A stretch of 64,000 bases of DNA from Vibrio splendidus (GTDB lineage Bacteria; Pseudomonadota; Gammaproteobacteria; Enterobacterales; Vibrionaceae), in assembly GCF_002873455.1 (NCBI RefSeq), contig NZ_MCUN01000006.1, positions 62,001-126,000 on the forward strand, written 5' to 3'. Below, piece by piece: positions 18,694 to 27,963 of this stretch (position 1 is the first letter of the stretch; each line of letters begins with the position of its first letter). Made by a program: the position numbers and the translations under genes. Below the pieces are notes generated by a model. That model ran no database searches and was not told the DNA's origin. It worked only from the letters and a program-made list of their open reading frames with translations.

Positions 18694-19161
18694 ATGGCTG
18701 AAGCAGCACAACAAGACGCACAACAAAACTTCGCAATCCAACGTATCTTCCTAAAAGACGTATCTTTCGAAGCGCCAAACTCTCCAGACATGTTTCAGAA
18801 AGAGTGGAACCCAGATGTAAAACTGGACCTAGACACTCAAAGCCGTGAACTTGGCGAAGGCGTTTACGAAGTAATCCTACGTCTAACGGTTACAGTTAAG
18901 AACGCAGAAGACACTGCATTCCTTTGTGAAGTTCAACAAGGCGGTATCTTCTCTGCAAGCGAGATGGAAGCTGGTCAACTGGCTCATTGCCTAGGCGCAT
19001 TCTGCCCGAACATTCTATTCCCATACGCTCGTGAAACAATTTCTAGCCTAGTGGTTAAAGGTACGTTCCCACAACTGAACCTAGCTCCAGTAAACTTCGA
19101 TGCTTTGTTCATGAACTACCTACAGAACCAAGCTCAACAAGCTGAAGGCGAACAGGCTTAA
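18694..19161 (+). CDS. secB: Protein-export chaperone SecB
   Basis: A 155-residue acidic cytosolic chaperone that holds unfolded precursors and delivers them to SecA. The sequence has [17 protein letters not shown], the [18 protein letters not shown] strand and [22 protein letters not shown], the best conserved SecB segment, and ends with an acidic, glutamine-rich tail. The AAGGAC ribosome binding site is 8 bases before the ATG. It is followed by a strong terminator and then gpsA, the usual proteobacterial neighbour. Confidence 0.98.
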   Translation: MAEAAQQDAQQNFAIQRIFLKDVSFEAPNSPDMFQKEWNPDVKLDLDTQSRELGEGVYEVILRLTVTVKNAEDTAFLCEVQQGGIFSASEMEAGQLAHCLGAFCPNILFPYARETISSLVVKGTFPQLNLAPVNFDALFMNYLQNQAQQAEGEQA

Positions 19162-19211
19162 GTCTCAAAGTAGAACTTAACTCTAACGTTTCAAGCGCTA
19201 GTTAGCTTTTA

Positions 19212-19249
19212 AATGCACATCGTAACTTCTGCGATGTGCATTTTTTCTT
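19212..19249 (+). terminator. Rho-independent terminator after secB
   Basis: TGCACATCG (19,214-19,222) pairs with CGATGTGCA (19,232-19,240), and TTTTTTC follows directly. The placement 50 bases after the secB stop makes it a canonical intrinsic terminator. gpsA begins 90 bases further on. Confidence 0.85.
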
Positions 19250-19339
19250 TACACTGTACTAAGATTGAAAGCTCTTCCTATTTTAGTGGATGGCTTTTTC
19301 AGAACTCTTCGATTTCCCTCATTATTTTTAGGTGGAAGC

Positions 19340-20386
19340 ATGACAGAAACAACTCGCCCGACGAACACGACGAACACTTACGGCAAAGAGATCACTATGA
19401 CTGTAATTGGCGCAGGCTCTTACGGGACATCTTTAGCGATATCTCTAGCGCGTAACGGTGCCAACGTTGTTCTTTGGGGACATGATCCTGTTCATATGGC
19501 TCGTCTTGAATCTGAGCGTGCTAATAATGAGTTCCTGCCAAATATCGACTTTCCAGAAAGCCTAATCATCGAATCCGATCTTGAGAAAGTAGTAACAGCA
19601 AGTCGTGACCTTCTCGTTGTTGTGCCTAGCCACGTGTTTGGTATTGTTCTAAATAGCCTGAAACCCTACTTAGGTACGGATTCTCGCATCTGTTGGGCGA
19701 CCAAAGGCCTAGAGCCAGAAACAGGCCGCTTACTTAAAGATGTCGCGCACGATGTGCTTGGTGATGGGTACTCGCTAGCGGTTCTATCAGGGCCTACTTT
19801 TGCCAAAGAGTTAGCGATGGGTATGCCAACGGCTATCTCTGTCGCTTCACCAGATGAAGTATTCTTAGAAGAGCTGCAAGAGAAGATCCACTGCGGTAAA
19901 ACATTCCGCGTATACGCAAACTCAGATTTCATCGGCATGCAACTTGGCGGCGCAGTGAAAAATGTTATCGCAATTGGCGCAGGCATGTCGGATGGCATTG
20001 GTTTTGGTGCCAATGCTCGTACTGCACTGATCACGCGTGGTTTAGCTGAAATGAGTCGCTTAGGCGCTGCACTGGGTGCACAACCCGAAACCTTTATGGG
20101 TATGGCAGGACTGGGCGATCTAGTACTAACCTGTACTGATAACCAATCACGTAACCGTCGTTTTGGATTGGCTTTAGGTTCAGGTAAAGACGTCGATACT
20201 GCACAAGAAGAGATCGGCCAAGTAGTTGAAGGCTATCGCAACACTAAAGAAGTTTGGTTACTATCCGAACGTATGGGCGTTGAGATGCCAATTGTTGAAC
20301 AAATCTATCAAGTGTTGTATCAAGGAAAAGATGCACACTTAGCGGCACAAGATCTCCTTGCTCGAGACAAGAAGTCAGAGCGATAA
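19340..20386 (+). CDS. gpsA: Glycerol-3-phosphate dehydrogenase [NAD(P)+]
   Basis: The 348-residue enzyme reduces dihydroxyacetone phosphate to sn-glycerol-3-phosphate for phospholipid synthesis. The NAD loop is [15 protein letters not shown], followed by [11 protein letters not shown], the catalytic lysine region [23 protein letters not shown] and [14 protein letters not shown] choose the ATG at 19,340, which has AGGTGG upstream; it gives a 20-odd residue extension before the NAD loop. Frames starting further upstream lack a ribosome binding site. It lies in the secB-gpsA-cysE order, 47 bases ahead of cysE. Confidence 0.96.
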   Translation: MTETTRPTNTTNTYGKEITMTVIGAGSYGTSLAISLARNGANVVLWGHDPVHMARLESERANNEFLPNIDFPESLIIESDLEKVVTASRDLLVVVPSHVFGIVLNSLKPYLGTDSRICWATKGLEPETGRLLKDVAHDVLGDGYSLAVLSGPTFAKELAMGMPTAISVASPDEVFLEELQEKIHCGKTFRVYANSDFIGMQLGGAVKNVIAIGAGMSDGIGFGANARTALITRGLAEMSRLGAALGAQPETFMGMAGLGDLVLTCTDNQSRNRRFGLALGSGKDVDTAQEEIGQVVEGYRNTKEVWLLSERMGVEMPIVEQIYQVLYQGKDAHLAAQDLLARDKKSER

Positions 20387-20433
20387 CATCACGTATTACG
20401 TCGTGGAATGAAATAGATAAAACGGATGGTAAA

Positions 20434-21255
20434 ATGAAACACTGTGAACAGCAAAAAGTTTGGCAATGCATTGTGAAGGAAGCTCGACAGCAGTCAGAAC
20501 AAGAGCCTATGCTTGCGAGTTTTTATCATGCCACCATTATCAACCATGAAAGTTTGGGGGCAGCCCTCAGTTACATCCTAGCAAACAAGTTAAAGACAGC
20601 GTCAATGCCAGCAATGGCAGTGCGTGAAGTGGTTGAACAAGCATTCAAGCAGGATCAATCGATTATTGATGCTGCCGCTTGTGATATTTGCGCGACGGTA
20701 AATCGAGATCCTGCGGTCGAGATGTACTCGATGCCTCTACTTTATCTGAAAGGCTACCATGCTCTACAAGGCTACCGAGTAGCTAACTGGTTATGGAAGC
20801 AAGGCCGTATTGCGCTTGCCACTTACTTACAGAACCAAATCTCGGTTGCTTGCCAAGTGGATATTCACCCTGCCGCTCGTATCGGTAAAGCGATCATGCT
20901 CGACCACGCGACAGGCATTGTGATAGGTGAAACGGCCGTAGTCGAGAATGACGTGTCAATTCTTCAAGACGTTACCTTGGGTGGTACGGGTAAAGAAGGT
21001 GGCGATCGTCACCCTAAGATCCGCGAAGGCGTAATGATTGGTGCTGGTGCGAAAATTCTCGGCAATATTGAAGTGGGTGAAGGCGCGAAGATTGGTTCTT
21101 GCTCTGTAGTTCTGCAAGCTGTACCGCCTCATACGACTGTCGCTGGCGTTCCCGCAAAAATTGTCGGAAAACCGAAAACTGACAAACCCTCTTTGGATAT
21201 GGATCAAGGGTTCAACGGTCGCTCTCAGAACTTCATTCATGGTGATGGAATTTAA
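20434..21255 (+). CDS. cysE: Serine O-acetyltransferase
   Basis: The 273-residue enzyme acetylates L-serine with acetyl-CoA, the first committed step of cysteine synthesis. An N-terminal helical domain (about 1-140) precedes a left-handed beta helix with DIHPAARIGKAIMLDHATGIVIGETAVV, the catalytic DHATG and GETA motifs, and the C-terminal tail that binds CysK ends in DGI with the terminal isoleucine, as in E. coli. Feedback inhibition by cysteine is known for the family. The gene follows gpsA closely, suggesting cotranscription. Confidence 0.97.
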   Translation: MKHCEQQKVWQCIVKEARQQSEQEPMLASFYHATIINHESLGAALSYILANKLKTASMPAMAVREVVEQAFKQDQSIIDAAACDICATVNRDPAVEMYSMPLLYLKGYHALQGYRVANWLWKQGRIALATYLQNQISVACQVDIHPAARIGKAIMLDHATGIVIGETAVVENDVSILQDVTLGGTGKEGGDRHPKIREGVMIGAGAKILGNIEVGEGAKIGSCSVVLQAVPPHTTVAGVPAKIVGKPKTDKPSLDMDQGFNGRSQNFIHGDGI

Positions 21256-21262
21256 GAGCAAA

Positions 21263-21277
21263 TACTCGATTCGAGTA
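21263..21277. repeat. Perfect palindrome related to a second repeat after envC
   Basis: TACTCGATTCGAGTA is a complete palindrome around one central base, just after cysE. The flanking AGAGCA and GATTCGAGTA are also found at 22,480-22,500 after the next gene, so the two may be copies of a dispersed intergenic repeat. There is no U-tract. Confidence 0.5.
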
Positions 21278-21312
21278 ACCGAAATGCAAAAGACTAACAG
21301 CCGTTGTTGATA

Positions 21313-22479
21313 ATGAATAAGAGCAAAATGACGATAATGATAAAACCAGTCCAAGTAGTTAGCACTGTTCTTTTGATATCTGCCAGCCTTTGTGTTGCTC
21401 TGTTATCTACATCGTCATTTGCCGCCTCTCAGGGGGAACTGAAAGGCGTATCAAGCGAAATATCTCGCCAACAAAAAAATCTTTCCTCACAGCAGAAAAA
21501 ACTCGATAGCCTACAGGCAAACCTCAAGAAACAAGAACTGTCCATTGTGTCGCTTGAAAAGGCGATTCTAGACAGTAAAAAGCAACTCAATACGGCCAAT
21601 GCAAATCTTGTTAACTTAGATACCAAGATTAAAGCGCTTACTACCCAGAAAAAAATCCATACCGACAAGTTAGAACAACTGATTCAAACTTACTACATGA
21701 CAAGTCGAGCGAAGGCTTCTTCTCACATTCTCAACACAGGTGTGGAAGAAGATCGCATCAGTCACTATTACCAGCACCTTGCCAAAGCTCGCTCCGCAAC
21801 AATCAAAACGATTGAGCAGACGCAACTTGAACTAGAAGAAAGCCATAAACAGCGTCAACTCGAGCAAGAACAAATTGCGACCCTGTTAAAACAGCAAACC
21901 ACCAAGCGCGACAAGTTATCTAAGACTCAAACGCAACGTAAGAAAACGGTTGGCAGCATCAAGAAAAACATCTCGGGTGACAAAAATTACTTGGCAGAGC
22001 TTCAGCGAAATGAAACTCGCCTGAAAGCTGAAATAGCAAAAGCGGAGAAAGCGGCTCGAGAAAGACGTAATGCCGTACCAATGGATGGGTTAGCCAAACG
22101 TAAAGGCAAACTGCCTTGGCCAATCAAAGACAAAGTTCTGCATAACTACGGGTCACGCCAAACGGGTCAAATTAACTGGAAAGGTATGGTGATCAACGCT
22201 AAGTATGGTCAGCAAGTTAAGTCTGTTTATTCAGGTACGGTAGTATTTGCCGAGTATCTGCGTGGTTATGGCTTAGTGGTTCTTCTCGACCATGGTAAAG
22301 GTGATATGACGCTCTATGGCTTTAACCAAGCACTACTGAAAAAAGAAGGTGACAAGGTTAAAGCAGGTGAAGCCATCGCGCTTGCAGGTGACACTGGCGG
22401 CCAAACTCGTCCATCACTGTATTTTGAGATTCGCAGAAACAGCCAAGCTCAGAATCCAAAGAGCTGGTTGGTTAGGTAA
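21313..22479 (+). CDS. envC: EnvC-like murein hydrolase activator / M23 peptidase-domain protein
   Basis: About 388 residues. A signal peptide (VVSTVLLISASLCVALLSTSSFA) leads to a long coiled coil (about 40-265, rich in Q/K/E) and a C-terminal LytM/M23 domain (VYSGTVVFAEYLRGYGLVVLLDHGKGDMTLYGFN). The LytM domain seems to lack the full zinc set (no H-x-H; LYGFN replaces the LYGH-type motif), as in EnvC, which activates the amidases AmiA/AmiB at the septum rather than cutting itself. Start choice is uncertain: ATG 21,313 or 21,328 (the latter has AAGAG upstream), while a TTG at 21,304 is less likely. Confidence 0.88.
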   Translation: MNKSKMTIMIKPVQVVSTVLLISASLCVALLSTSSFAASQGELKGVSSEISRQQKNLSSQQKKLDSLQANLKKQELSIVSLEKAILDSKKQLNTANANLVNLDTKIKALTTQKKIHTDKLEQLIQTYYMTSRAKASSHILNTGVEEDRISHYYQHLAKARSATIKTIEQTQLELEESHKQRQLEQEQIATLLKQQTTKRDKLSKTQTQRKKTVGSIKKNISGDKNYLAELQRNETRLKAEIAKAEKAARERRNAVPMDGLAKRKGKLPWPIKDKVLHNYGSRQTGQINWKGMVINAKYGQQVKSVYSGTVVFAEYLRGYGLVVLLDHGKGDMTLYGFNQALLKKEGDKVKAGEAIALAGDTGGQTRPSLYFEIRRNSQAQNPKSWLVR

Positions 22480-22485
22480 GAGCAG

Positions 22486-22521
22486 ATACGGGATTCGAGT
22501 ATCGTTCTTCGAATCCCGTAT
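22486..22521. repeat. Long inverted repeat between envC and the TetR gene
   Basis: ATACGGGATTCGA pairs with TCGAATCCCGTAT (13 bases). It lies between convergent genes and could act as a bidirectional transcription barrier, though no U-tract follows on either strand. It shares GATTCGAGTA with the palindrome at 21,263. Confidence 0.6.
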
Positions 22522-22540
22522 ATAGCTTACTCGCCTCTTT

Positions 22541-23179
22541 CTATTTAGAGTTCAAAGCCCTTACACCATCTTCCAATAATGTCAGCTGTTCAAAACCTTG
22601 AGTTGTCGCAATCGGTTTAACGGTCGCGATCATCTGCAGCATTCCTTGATGGACCACTTGCTCGGTAATTTGGGCTTTTGGAGACATTGCAGACTGATAC
22701 GCCAACCAACCCGATGCGATCAAGTGAAGGGAAGTAACCATCGACTTCATTTCCGTATCCGTTGCTTTTAGCAAGTTCAACTCAACAAAGGCTCTCATGA
22801 TATCAACAAGGTTCGTTTGCAATCTTTCTTGCACAGCCATGTAATCAAGGTGCAGTTTTTCATCACGTGACAATATTTCAGGTAGATTCGCATAGAAGAA
22901 TCGGTACTTCCACATCAGTGTGAAGATAGAATCTAAGTAGGTCTTTAGTAGCGTCAGGCTTTCTTGCTGGCCTTGAATCGGCGTGAACCTTTCAAGCAAC
23001 TCTGTTGAATAGAGAGTAAAGATATCACGGACAATTTCTTGCTTGTTACGGAAGTGGTAGTAGAGGTTACCAGGGCTAATCTCGATATGTTCAGCAATAT
23101 GATTGGTCGTAATACTACGCTCACCGTGCTCATTAAAAAGCTCTAGAGCAGCGTAAACAATCTTGTCACGTGTTTTCAT
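22541..23179 (-). CDS. TetR-family transcriptional regulator
   Basis: A 212-residue regulator with the classic TetR N-terminal helix-turn-helix: KIVYAALELFNEHGERSITTNHIAEHIEISPGNLYYHFRNKQEIV. The larger helical C-terminal domain would bind a ligand. It is convergent with envC and upstream of ugd on the same strand, 156 bases from that gene's stop. I do not recognise a named Vibrio regulator, and no target can be inferred beyond likely autoregulation. Confidence 0.88.
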   Translation of the reverse strand: MKTRDKIVYAALELFNEHGERSITTNHIAEHIEISPGNLYYHFRNKQEIVRDIFTLYSTELLERFTPIQGQQESLTLLKTYLDSIFTLMWKYRFFYANLPEILSRDEKLHLDYMAVQERLQTNLVDIMRAFVELNLLKATDTEMKSMVTSLHLIASGWLAYQSAMSPKAQITEQVVHQGMLQMIATVKPIATTQGFEQLTLLEDGVRALNSK

Positions 23180-23335
23180 TAGTTATAAGGTCCCTATCCG
23201 TTTAGTGGTTCAGTATATCGCCACTAAGCGGATAGATCGAGCTGATAACATCTGGTCGAATTAGCAAACTCTAAAATTCTCTTTCAAACAATCACAACTG
23301 CAATTAATCGCGGCTGGAATCAACCGTGGCTGGAA

Positions 23336-24499
23336 TCAATCACTGCCGAAGAGGTCTCGTGTGTAAACCTTATCTGCAACGTCTGCGAGCTCTTCTACCA
23401 TTCTGTTGGAGACAATCACATCCGATGTGGCTTTGAACTCTTCGAGATCAGAATAAACCTTCGAGTTAAAGAAATGCTCTTCTTCTAAAACAGGTTCGAA
23501 CACGACCACTTCAATACCTTTGGCTTTTAAACGCTTCATGATCCCTTGAATCGACGATGCACGGAAGTTGTCCGAGCCAGCCTTCATGATCAAGCGATAA
23601 ATACCTACAATTTTAGGTGAGCGCCTAATAATCGAATCCGCAATGAAGTCCTTACGAGTGCGGTTAGCATCGACAATGGCACCCACTATGTTGTTAGGTA
23701 CATCTTGGTAATTAGCCAACAGTTGCTTGGTATCTTTTGGTAAGCAATAACCACCGTAACCAAATGAAGGATTGTTGTAATGATTGCCAATTCGAGGGTC
23801 TAAACCCACACCTTCGATAATCTGACGAGAATCCAAACCGTGCGCTTCGGCGTAAGAATCGAGCTCATTGAAATAAGAAACACGCATCGCCAGGTAGGTA
23901 TTCGAAAAGAGCTTTACCGCTTCCGCTTCTGTGGAATTAGTAAAGAGTACGTCGATATTCTCTTTTTCTGCGCCTTCAACCAAAAGATTCGCAAACACTT
24001 TAGCGCGTTCAGAACATTCACCAACGATAATACGTGATGGGTGTAGATTATCGTACAGGGCCCTGCCTTCGCGCAAAAACTCCGGTGAGAACATGACGTT
24101 TTTGCAGTTTAGCTCTTGCTTAACGCGCTCAGTATAACCAACAGGTACCGTTGATTTGATCACCATGACGGCATTTGGATTGATATCCATGACGTCTTTA
24201 ATGACCGATTCTACAGAACTGGTATTAAAGTAGTTCGTTTTAGGGTCATAGTCGGTTGGCGTAGCGATAATAACGAAATCTGCATCTTGATACGCTTGCT
24301 TATCGGTTGTCGCTCGAAAGTTCAGCGCCTTATTTGTTAGAAAAGATTCAATCTCATTATCCACAATCGGTGACTGCTTTTTATTCAGCATCGCTACTTT
24401 GTCTTCAACAATATCAACCGCTACCACTTCATGGTTTTGTGCCAATAACATCGCATTAGATAAACCTACATAACCGGTACCCGCAACTGCAATCTTCAT
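23336..24499 (-). CDS. ugd: UDP-glucose 6-dehydrogenase
   Basis: The 387-residue enzyme oxidises UDP-glucose to UDP-glucuronate. The N-terminal NAD loop is [20 protein letters not shown]. The central [25 protein letters not shown] and the active-site cysteine in [16 protein letters not shown] match the family, which is often near 388 residues in gamma-proteobacteria. The product feeds glycans with uronic acids. It is divergent from hldD and shares its 150-base intergenic region. Confidence 0.96.
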   Translation of the reverse strand: MKIAVAGTGYVGLSNAMLLAQNHEVVAVDIVEDKVAMLNKKQSPIVDNEIESFLTNKALNFRATTDKQAYQDADFVIIATPTDYDPKTNYFNTSSVESVIKDVMDINPNAVMVIKSTVPVGYTERVKQELNCKNVMFSPEFLREGRALYDNLHPSRIIVGECSERAKVFANLLVEGAEKENIDVLFTNSTEAEAVKLFSNTYLAMRVSYFNELDSYAEAHGLDSRQIIEGVGLDPRIGNHYNNPSFGYGGYCLPKDTKQLLANYQDVPNNIVGAIVDANRTRKDFIADSIIRRSPKIVGIYRLIMKAGSDNFRASSIQGIMKRLKAKGIEVVVFEPVLEEEHFFNSKVYSDLEEFKATSDVIVSNRMVEELADVADKVYTRDLFGSD

Positions 24500-24651
24500 G
24501 ATAATACCTATAATTTCGTGTGCTTACTGCGCACTAACCTAAGACTAAACTGCTCGTATCATACTCCGCTTCAAAAATTATTCCACTAGCTCGTCTTTAT
24601 CATTCCTTGCTATACTCGCGGTAGTCTTATATTCAAAAGAGTAGGAAAAAT

Positions 24652-25593
24652 ATGATTATCGTAACTGGTGGTGCTGGCATGATCGGCAGCAATATTGTGA
24701 AAGCACTCAATGACGCAGGCCACAACGATATTCTAGTTGTCGACAACCTCAAGAACGGCAAAAAGTTCAAGAACCTTGTAGACCTAGACATCACTGATTA
24801 CATGGATCGCGATGACTTCCTAACTCAAGTTATGGCTGGCGATGATTTCGGCCCTATTGAAGCTATTTTCCATGAAGGTGCGTGCTCGGCTACCACTGAG
24901 TGGGATGGCAAATACATGATGCTTAACAATTATGAGTACTCAAAAGAGTTATTGCATTACTGTGTTGAGCGTGAAATCCCCTTCCTATATGCCTCTTCTG
25001 CTGCGACTTACGGTGAGACAGATACTTTCATCGAAGAAAAAGAGTACGAAGGTGCATTGAACGTGTACGGTTACTCTAAACAGCAGTTTGATAACTATGT
25101 TCGCCGCCTACAAGCAGACGCTGCGGCTCACAACGAGACACTGCCTCAAATCACTGGTTTCCGTTATTTCAATGTTTACGGACCGCGTGAAGATCACAAA
25201 GGCAGCATGGCTTCTGTGGCCTTCCACCTAAACAACCAAATGAATGCCGGAGAGAACCCTAAACTGTTCGCAGGTAGCGAAACATTCCAACGTGATTTTG
25301 TGTATGTCGGTGATGTTGCAGCAGTAAACCTGTGGTTCTTAGAAAATGGTGTTTCTGGCATCTTTAACCTAGGCACCGGCAATGCTGAGTCTTTTGACGA
25401 AGTTGCCAAAGCGGTAATTAAGCATCACGGTAAAGGCGAAATCGAAACAATTCCGTTCCCTGAACATTTAAAAGGTGCTTACCAAGAGTTTACTCAAGCT
25501 GACTTAACTAAGCTGCGTGCGGCTGGTTGTGACCATAAGTTTAAGTCAGTAGCTGAAGGTGTAGCTGAGTATATGGATGAGGTTAACGGGTAA
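24652..25593 (+). CDS. hldD: ADP-L-glycero-D-manno-heptose 6-epimerase
   Basis: A 313-residue extended SDR enzyme converting ADP-D-glycero-D-manno-heptose to the L-glycero form used for the LPS inner core. It shows the NAD(P) loop [32 protein letters not shown], the catalytic YGYSKQQFD and [21 protein letters not shown]. These are specific to HldD (GmhD/RfaD). AGGA precedes the ATG, and a TATACT -10-like hexamer lies at 24,611-24,616. In Vibrio this gene marks one end of the LPS/O-antigen region, in keeping with its place here. Confidence 0.97.
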   Translation: MIIVTGGAGMIGSNIVKALNDAGHNDILVVDNLKNGKKFKNLVDLDITDYMDRDDFLTQVMAGDDFGPIEAIFHEGACSATTEWDGKYMMLNNYEYSKELLHYCVEREIPFLYASSAATYGETDTFIEEKEYEGALNVYGYSKQQFDNYVRRLQADAAAHNETLPQITGFRYFNVYGPREDHKGSMASVAFHLNNQMNAGENPKLFAGSETFQRDFVYVGDVAAVNLWFLENGVSGIFNLGTGNAESFDEVAKAVIKHHGKGEIETIPFPEHLKGAYQEFTQADLTKLRAAGCDHKFKSVAEGVAEYMDEVNG

Positions 25594-25651
25594 AAGTTCC
25601 TAGACCTATTCGATTCCTCATCGACTCACGATCAAGGATGAGAAACGTTAC

Positions 25652-25685
25652 CTAGTGAGTACATCTGCATTGAGGTACTCACTAG
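25652..25685. terminator. Strong hairpin after hldD
   Basis: CTAGTGAGTAC pairs perfectly with GTACTCACTAG around a 12-base loop. It lies between convergent hldD and dgkA. No clean U-tract follows, so termination would be rho-assisted or bidirectional; the stem alone makes it a likely 3' end barrier. Confidence 0.45.
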
Positions 25686-25742
25686 CTAGATCCCTTGAAG
25701 TTGCCTAGTCAATGACGAGATCTCAAGAAGTAATCAGTATAT

Positions 25743-26111
25743 TTAAAAAAAAAGAATATAACCCCAAACAAATGTAGCAAACATTAATGCGACCATAACA
25801 GCAGCAGAGCCTATGTCTTTTGCCCTGCCACTCAACTCATGCTGCTCAATTCCAATACGATCGACGACAGCTTCAATCGCAGAGTTAATCAACTCAACAA
25901 TTAAAACCAACACAATGCTACCTAACATTACAATTCGCTCTAGCACCGATAGATCTAAGATGAAAGCCAACAGGATAGAAACGAATAGCAAAGCTAATTC
26001 TTGTCGGATAGCCGCTTCATATTTATATGCAGCCTTTAACCCTTGGATGGAATAATCTGTTGCTTTGATTATGCGGGTGAGACCTGTGTTACCTGGTTTA
26101 CCATGAGTCAT
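25743..26111 (-). CDS. dgkA: Diacylglycerol kinase
   Basis: A 122-residue integral membrane enzyme that phosphorylates diacylglycerol released by periplasmic glycan and LPS modification. It has an amphipathic start (GLTRIIKATDYSIQGLKAAYKYEAAIRQEL), three membrane helices and the signature VELINSAIEAVVDRIG. The ATG at 26,111 gives exactly the E. coli length of 122; a TTG four codons upstream is less likely. It recycles lipid by-products and sits at the border of the LPS core cluster. Confidence 0.96.
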   Translation of the reverse strand: MTHGKPGNTGLTRIIKATDYSIQGLKAAYKYEAAIRQELALLFVSILLAFILDLSVLERIVMLGSIVLVLIVELINSAIEAVVDRIGIEQHELSGRAKDIGSAAVMVALMFATFVWGYILFF

Positions 26112-26210
26112 ACGAAGAACCAAAAAATAAATTCATGAACAATAAAGTGTCTATTTTACACGGCTCTTCCCCTCTAGCATAATCTCGATACATTTATCAC
26201 GCTTCTAGCC

Positions 26211-26237
26211 GTTCTATCCGTTCTATCCGTTCTATCC
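26211..26237. repeat. Three tandem copies of GTTCTATCC
   Basis: Nine-base units at 26,211-26,219, 26,220-26,228 and 26,229-26,237 stand in the 180-base gap between divergent dgkA and coaD, 57 bases before the coaD start. The copies are identical, so they may be a slippage-prone tract or a multi-site regulatory element. Confidence 0.6.
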
Positions 26238-26293
26238 ACATAATATGGCGACGAGAGCTGTAATGATCTAATATATGCATTGTTTTAAAGAAC

Positions 26294-26791
26294 ATGAGCA
26301 AAGAAGCCATGAAAAAAGCCATCTACCCAGGTACTTTTGATCCCGTTACCAATGGTCATCTTGATATTATCGGACGCGCATCCAACTTATTTGACCATGT
26401 TGTAGTAGGTGTGGCTGCTAGTCCTAGTAAAAACACCTTGTTTGACCTAGAGGAGCGAGTAACATTACTTAAGCAAGTATGCCAATCCTACTCCAATGTC
26501 TCCGTATTAGGGTTCAGCGGATTATTGGTTGACTTTGCTAAACAACAGAACGCTAATGTACTGGTTCGTGGGCTCAGAACCACAATGGATTTTGAGTACG
26601 AATTTGGTTTGACCACAATGTATCGCAGACTCATGCCAAATCTAGAGAGCATCTTCTTAACTCCAGCAGAAGAATATGCGTTTTTATCGTCGACTCTAGT
26701 ACGAGAAGTGGCCATTCACGGTGGTGACATCACTCAATTTGTCCCAAAAGTAGTCAATAGCAACCTAGTGAAAAAAGTAAAAACTAGATAA
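26294..26791 (+). CDS. coaD: Phosphopantetheine adenylyltransferase
   Basis: The 165-residue enzyme transfers AMP to 4'-phosphopantetheine in coenzyme A synthesis. It has the nucleotidyltransferase T/HxGH pattern as [18 protein letters not shown] and the ISSS-like motif as [23 protein letters not shown] is also conserved. A second ATG at 26,309 would give about 160 residues, close to E. coli, and is equally plausible because neither start has a strong ribosome binding site. As in other Vibrio it borders the LPS core genes. Confidence 0.95.
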   Translation: MSKEAMKKAIYPGTFDPVTNGHLDIIGRASNLFDHVVVGVAASPSKNTLFDLEERVTLLKQVCQSYSNVSVLGFSGLLVDFAKQQNANVLVRGLRTTMDFEYEFGLTTMYRRLMPNLESIFLTPAEEYAFLSSTLVREVAIHGGDITQFVPKVVNSNLVKKVKTR

Positions 26792-26877
26792 GTTTTTTAT
26801 TCCAAGTCGGTTTATTAAGTTATGTTGAGTTGTTAATATCAACTGGATAAACCCATTGGCAAACTTGAGTCTTTGTT

Positions 26878-27855
26878 TTGAAAAAAATCGCAATATTTAC
26901 CCCCGGACGTAGACGTTTTGGTTCAGTTGTATTACAACTTCCGCTAATCAGTGCCTTAAGAGACTATTATGGTGAGTGCCAAATTACAGTTTGGACTGTC
27001 AATGAACCTGCTACTTGGTTGTGCGTCAACAATGGTGCTGACGATGTGATTGAGTACAAAGACATGTCTATCCCTTCATTACTCAAGCAGATAAACTCAC
27101 GCAATTACGATGTGCTAGTTAATCTGCGCCGCAATAGCTCAAAGTTGCACCACTTGATAATGCCATTCGTCAATGCCAAAGAAAAATTTAGCCATAGTAC
27201 CCAAAACTTAAATGCGCGAGCGTACGATTATCACGCATTAATACCTAAAAAAGATCGTTATATTGCTAATGCACACTTGCAAGCTCTCAACGGTGCGAAG
27301 AATACAAACTATCAAACATCAATAATAGATACGATCGCCGAAGGCCATGATATTGATAACTTTAAAAATGCACTAGTACTCTTACCTGGAGGAGGCGCGG
27401 GCAGCTTTAAACGGTGGCCGATACAACGATTTATTGATTCAGCAGAATCTATACTACAGAGTAATCAACAATTAGACGTTGTGTATATTGTACTTGGACC
27501 TCAAGAACAAGAATACAATGATGTCCTCCCTAGTTCGTTCAATGGTGTGCCAGTCGTCGTGTTTAACTCACCATCCATTGAACAGCTTGTCGCCATGGCA
27601 AGAAAAACTAAACTTACAATTGCAAATGACTGTGGGCCTGCTCATATATTTCAAATGATGCAGAATCCGTTGGTTATGATGTTTGGTTGGGGTTCAAATA
27701 ACCTAAAAAAAATGCCGCAAGAAGTCATCAAAGAATGGTTTTTGTTTACGGACCGTTCCTTACCACTATTACCCAGTGACCCGAGCGGAAGTATAGAATC
27801 AATAAGCACCGATAAAGTCATCGCCTGCGGTAATGCGATGTTAAATTTACAGTAA
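26878..27855 (+). CDS. Glycosyltransferase family 9 (heptosyltransferase-like)
   Basis: A 325-residue GT-B protein starting at TTG (MKKIAIFTPGRRRFGSVVLQLPLISALRDYY). VLLPGGGAGSFKRWP and TIANDCGPAHIFQMM match the GT9 pattern: a glycine-rich strand with K-x-WP, then a D/S-G-P/L-x-H-x loop that binds the ADP-heptose donor. It is more divergent than the two other GT9 enzymes in the cluster. It lies between coaD and lpxM and most likely adds a core heptose. Donor and linkage are not assignable from sequence alone. Confidence 0.82.
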   Translation: MKKIAIFTPGRRRFGSVVLQLPLISALRDYYGECQITVWTVNEPATWLCVNNGADDVIEYKDMSIPSLLKQINSRNYDVLVNLRRNSSKLHHLIMPFVNAKEKFSHSTQNLNARAYDYHALIPKKDRYIANAHLQALNGAKNTNYQTSIIDTIAEGHDIDNFKNALVLLPGGGAGSFKRWPIQRFIDSAESILQSNQQLDVVYIVLGPQEQEYNDVLPSSFNGVPVVVFNSPSIEQLVAMARKTKLTIANDCGPAHIFQMMQNPLVMMFGWGSNNLKKMPQEVIKEWFLFTDRSLPLLPSDPSGSIESISTDKVIACGNAMLNLQ

Positions 27856-27963
27856 CTTAGTTGTGGTTTTCAGCCTCTTTATAGCGACATAGTTTGCTGA
27901 TTAGATGAGTGTTATACTGAAACCGTTATCCTGTCATTGCTACTCAATCACTTTGGAATATTC

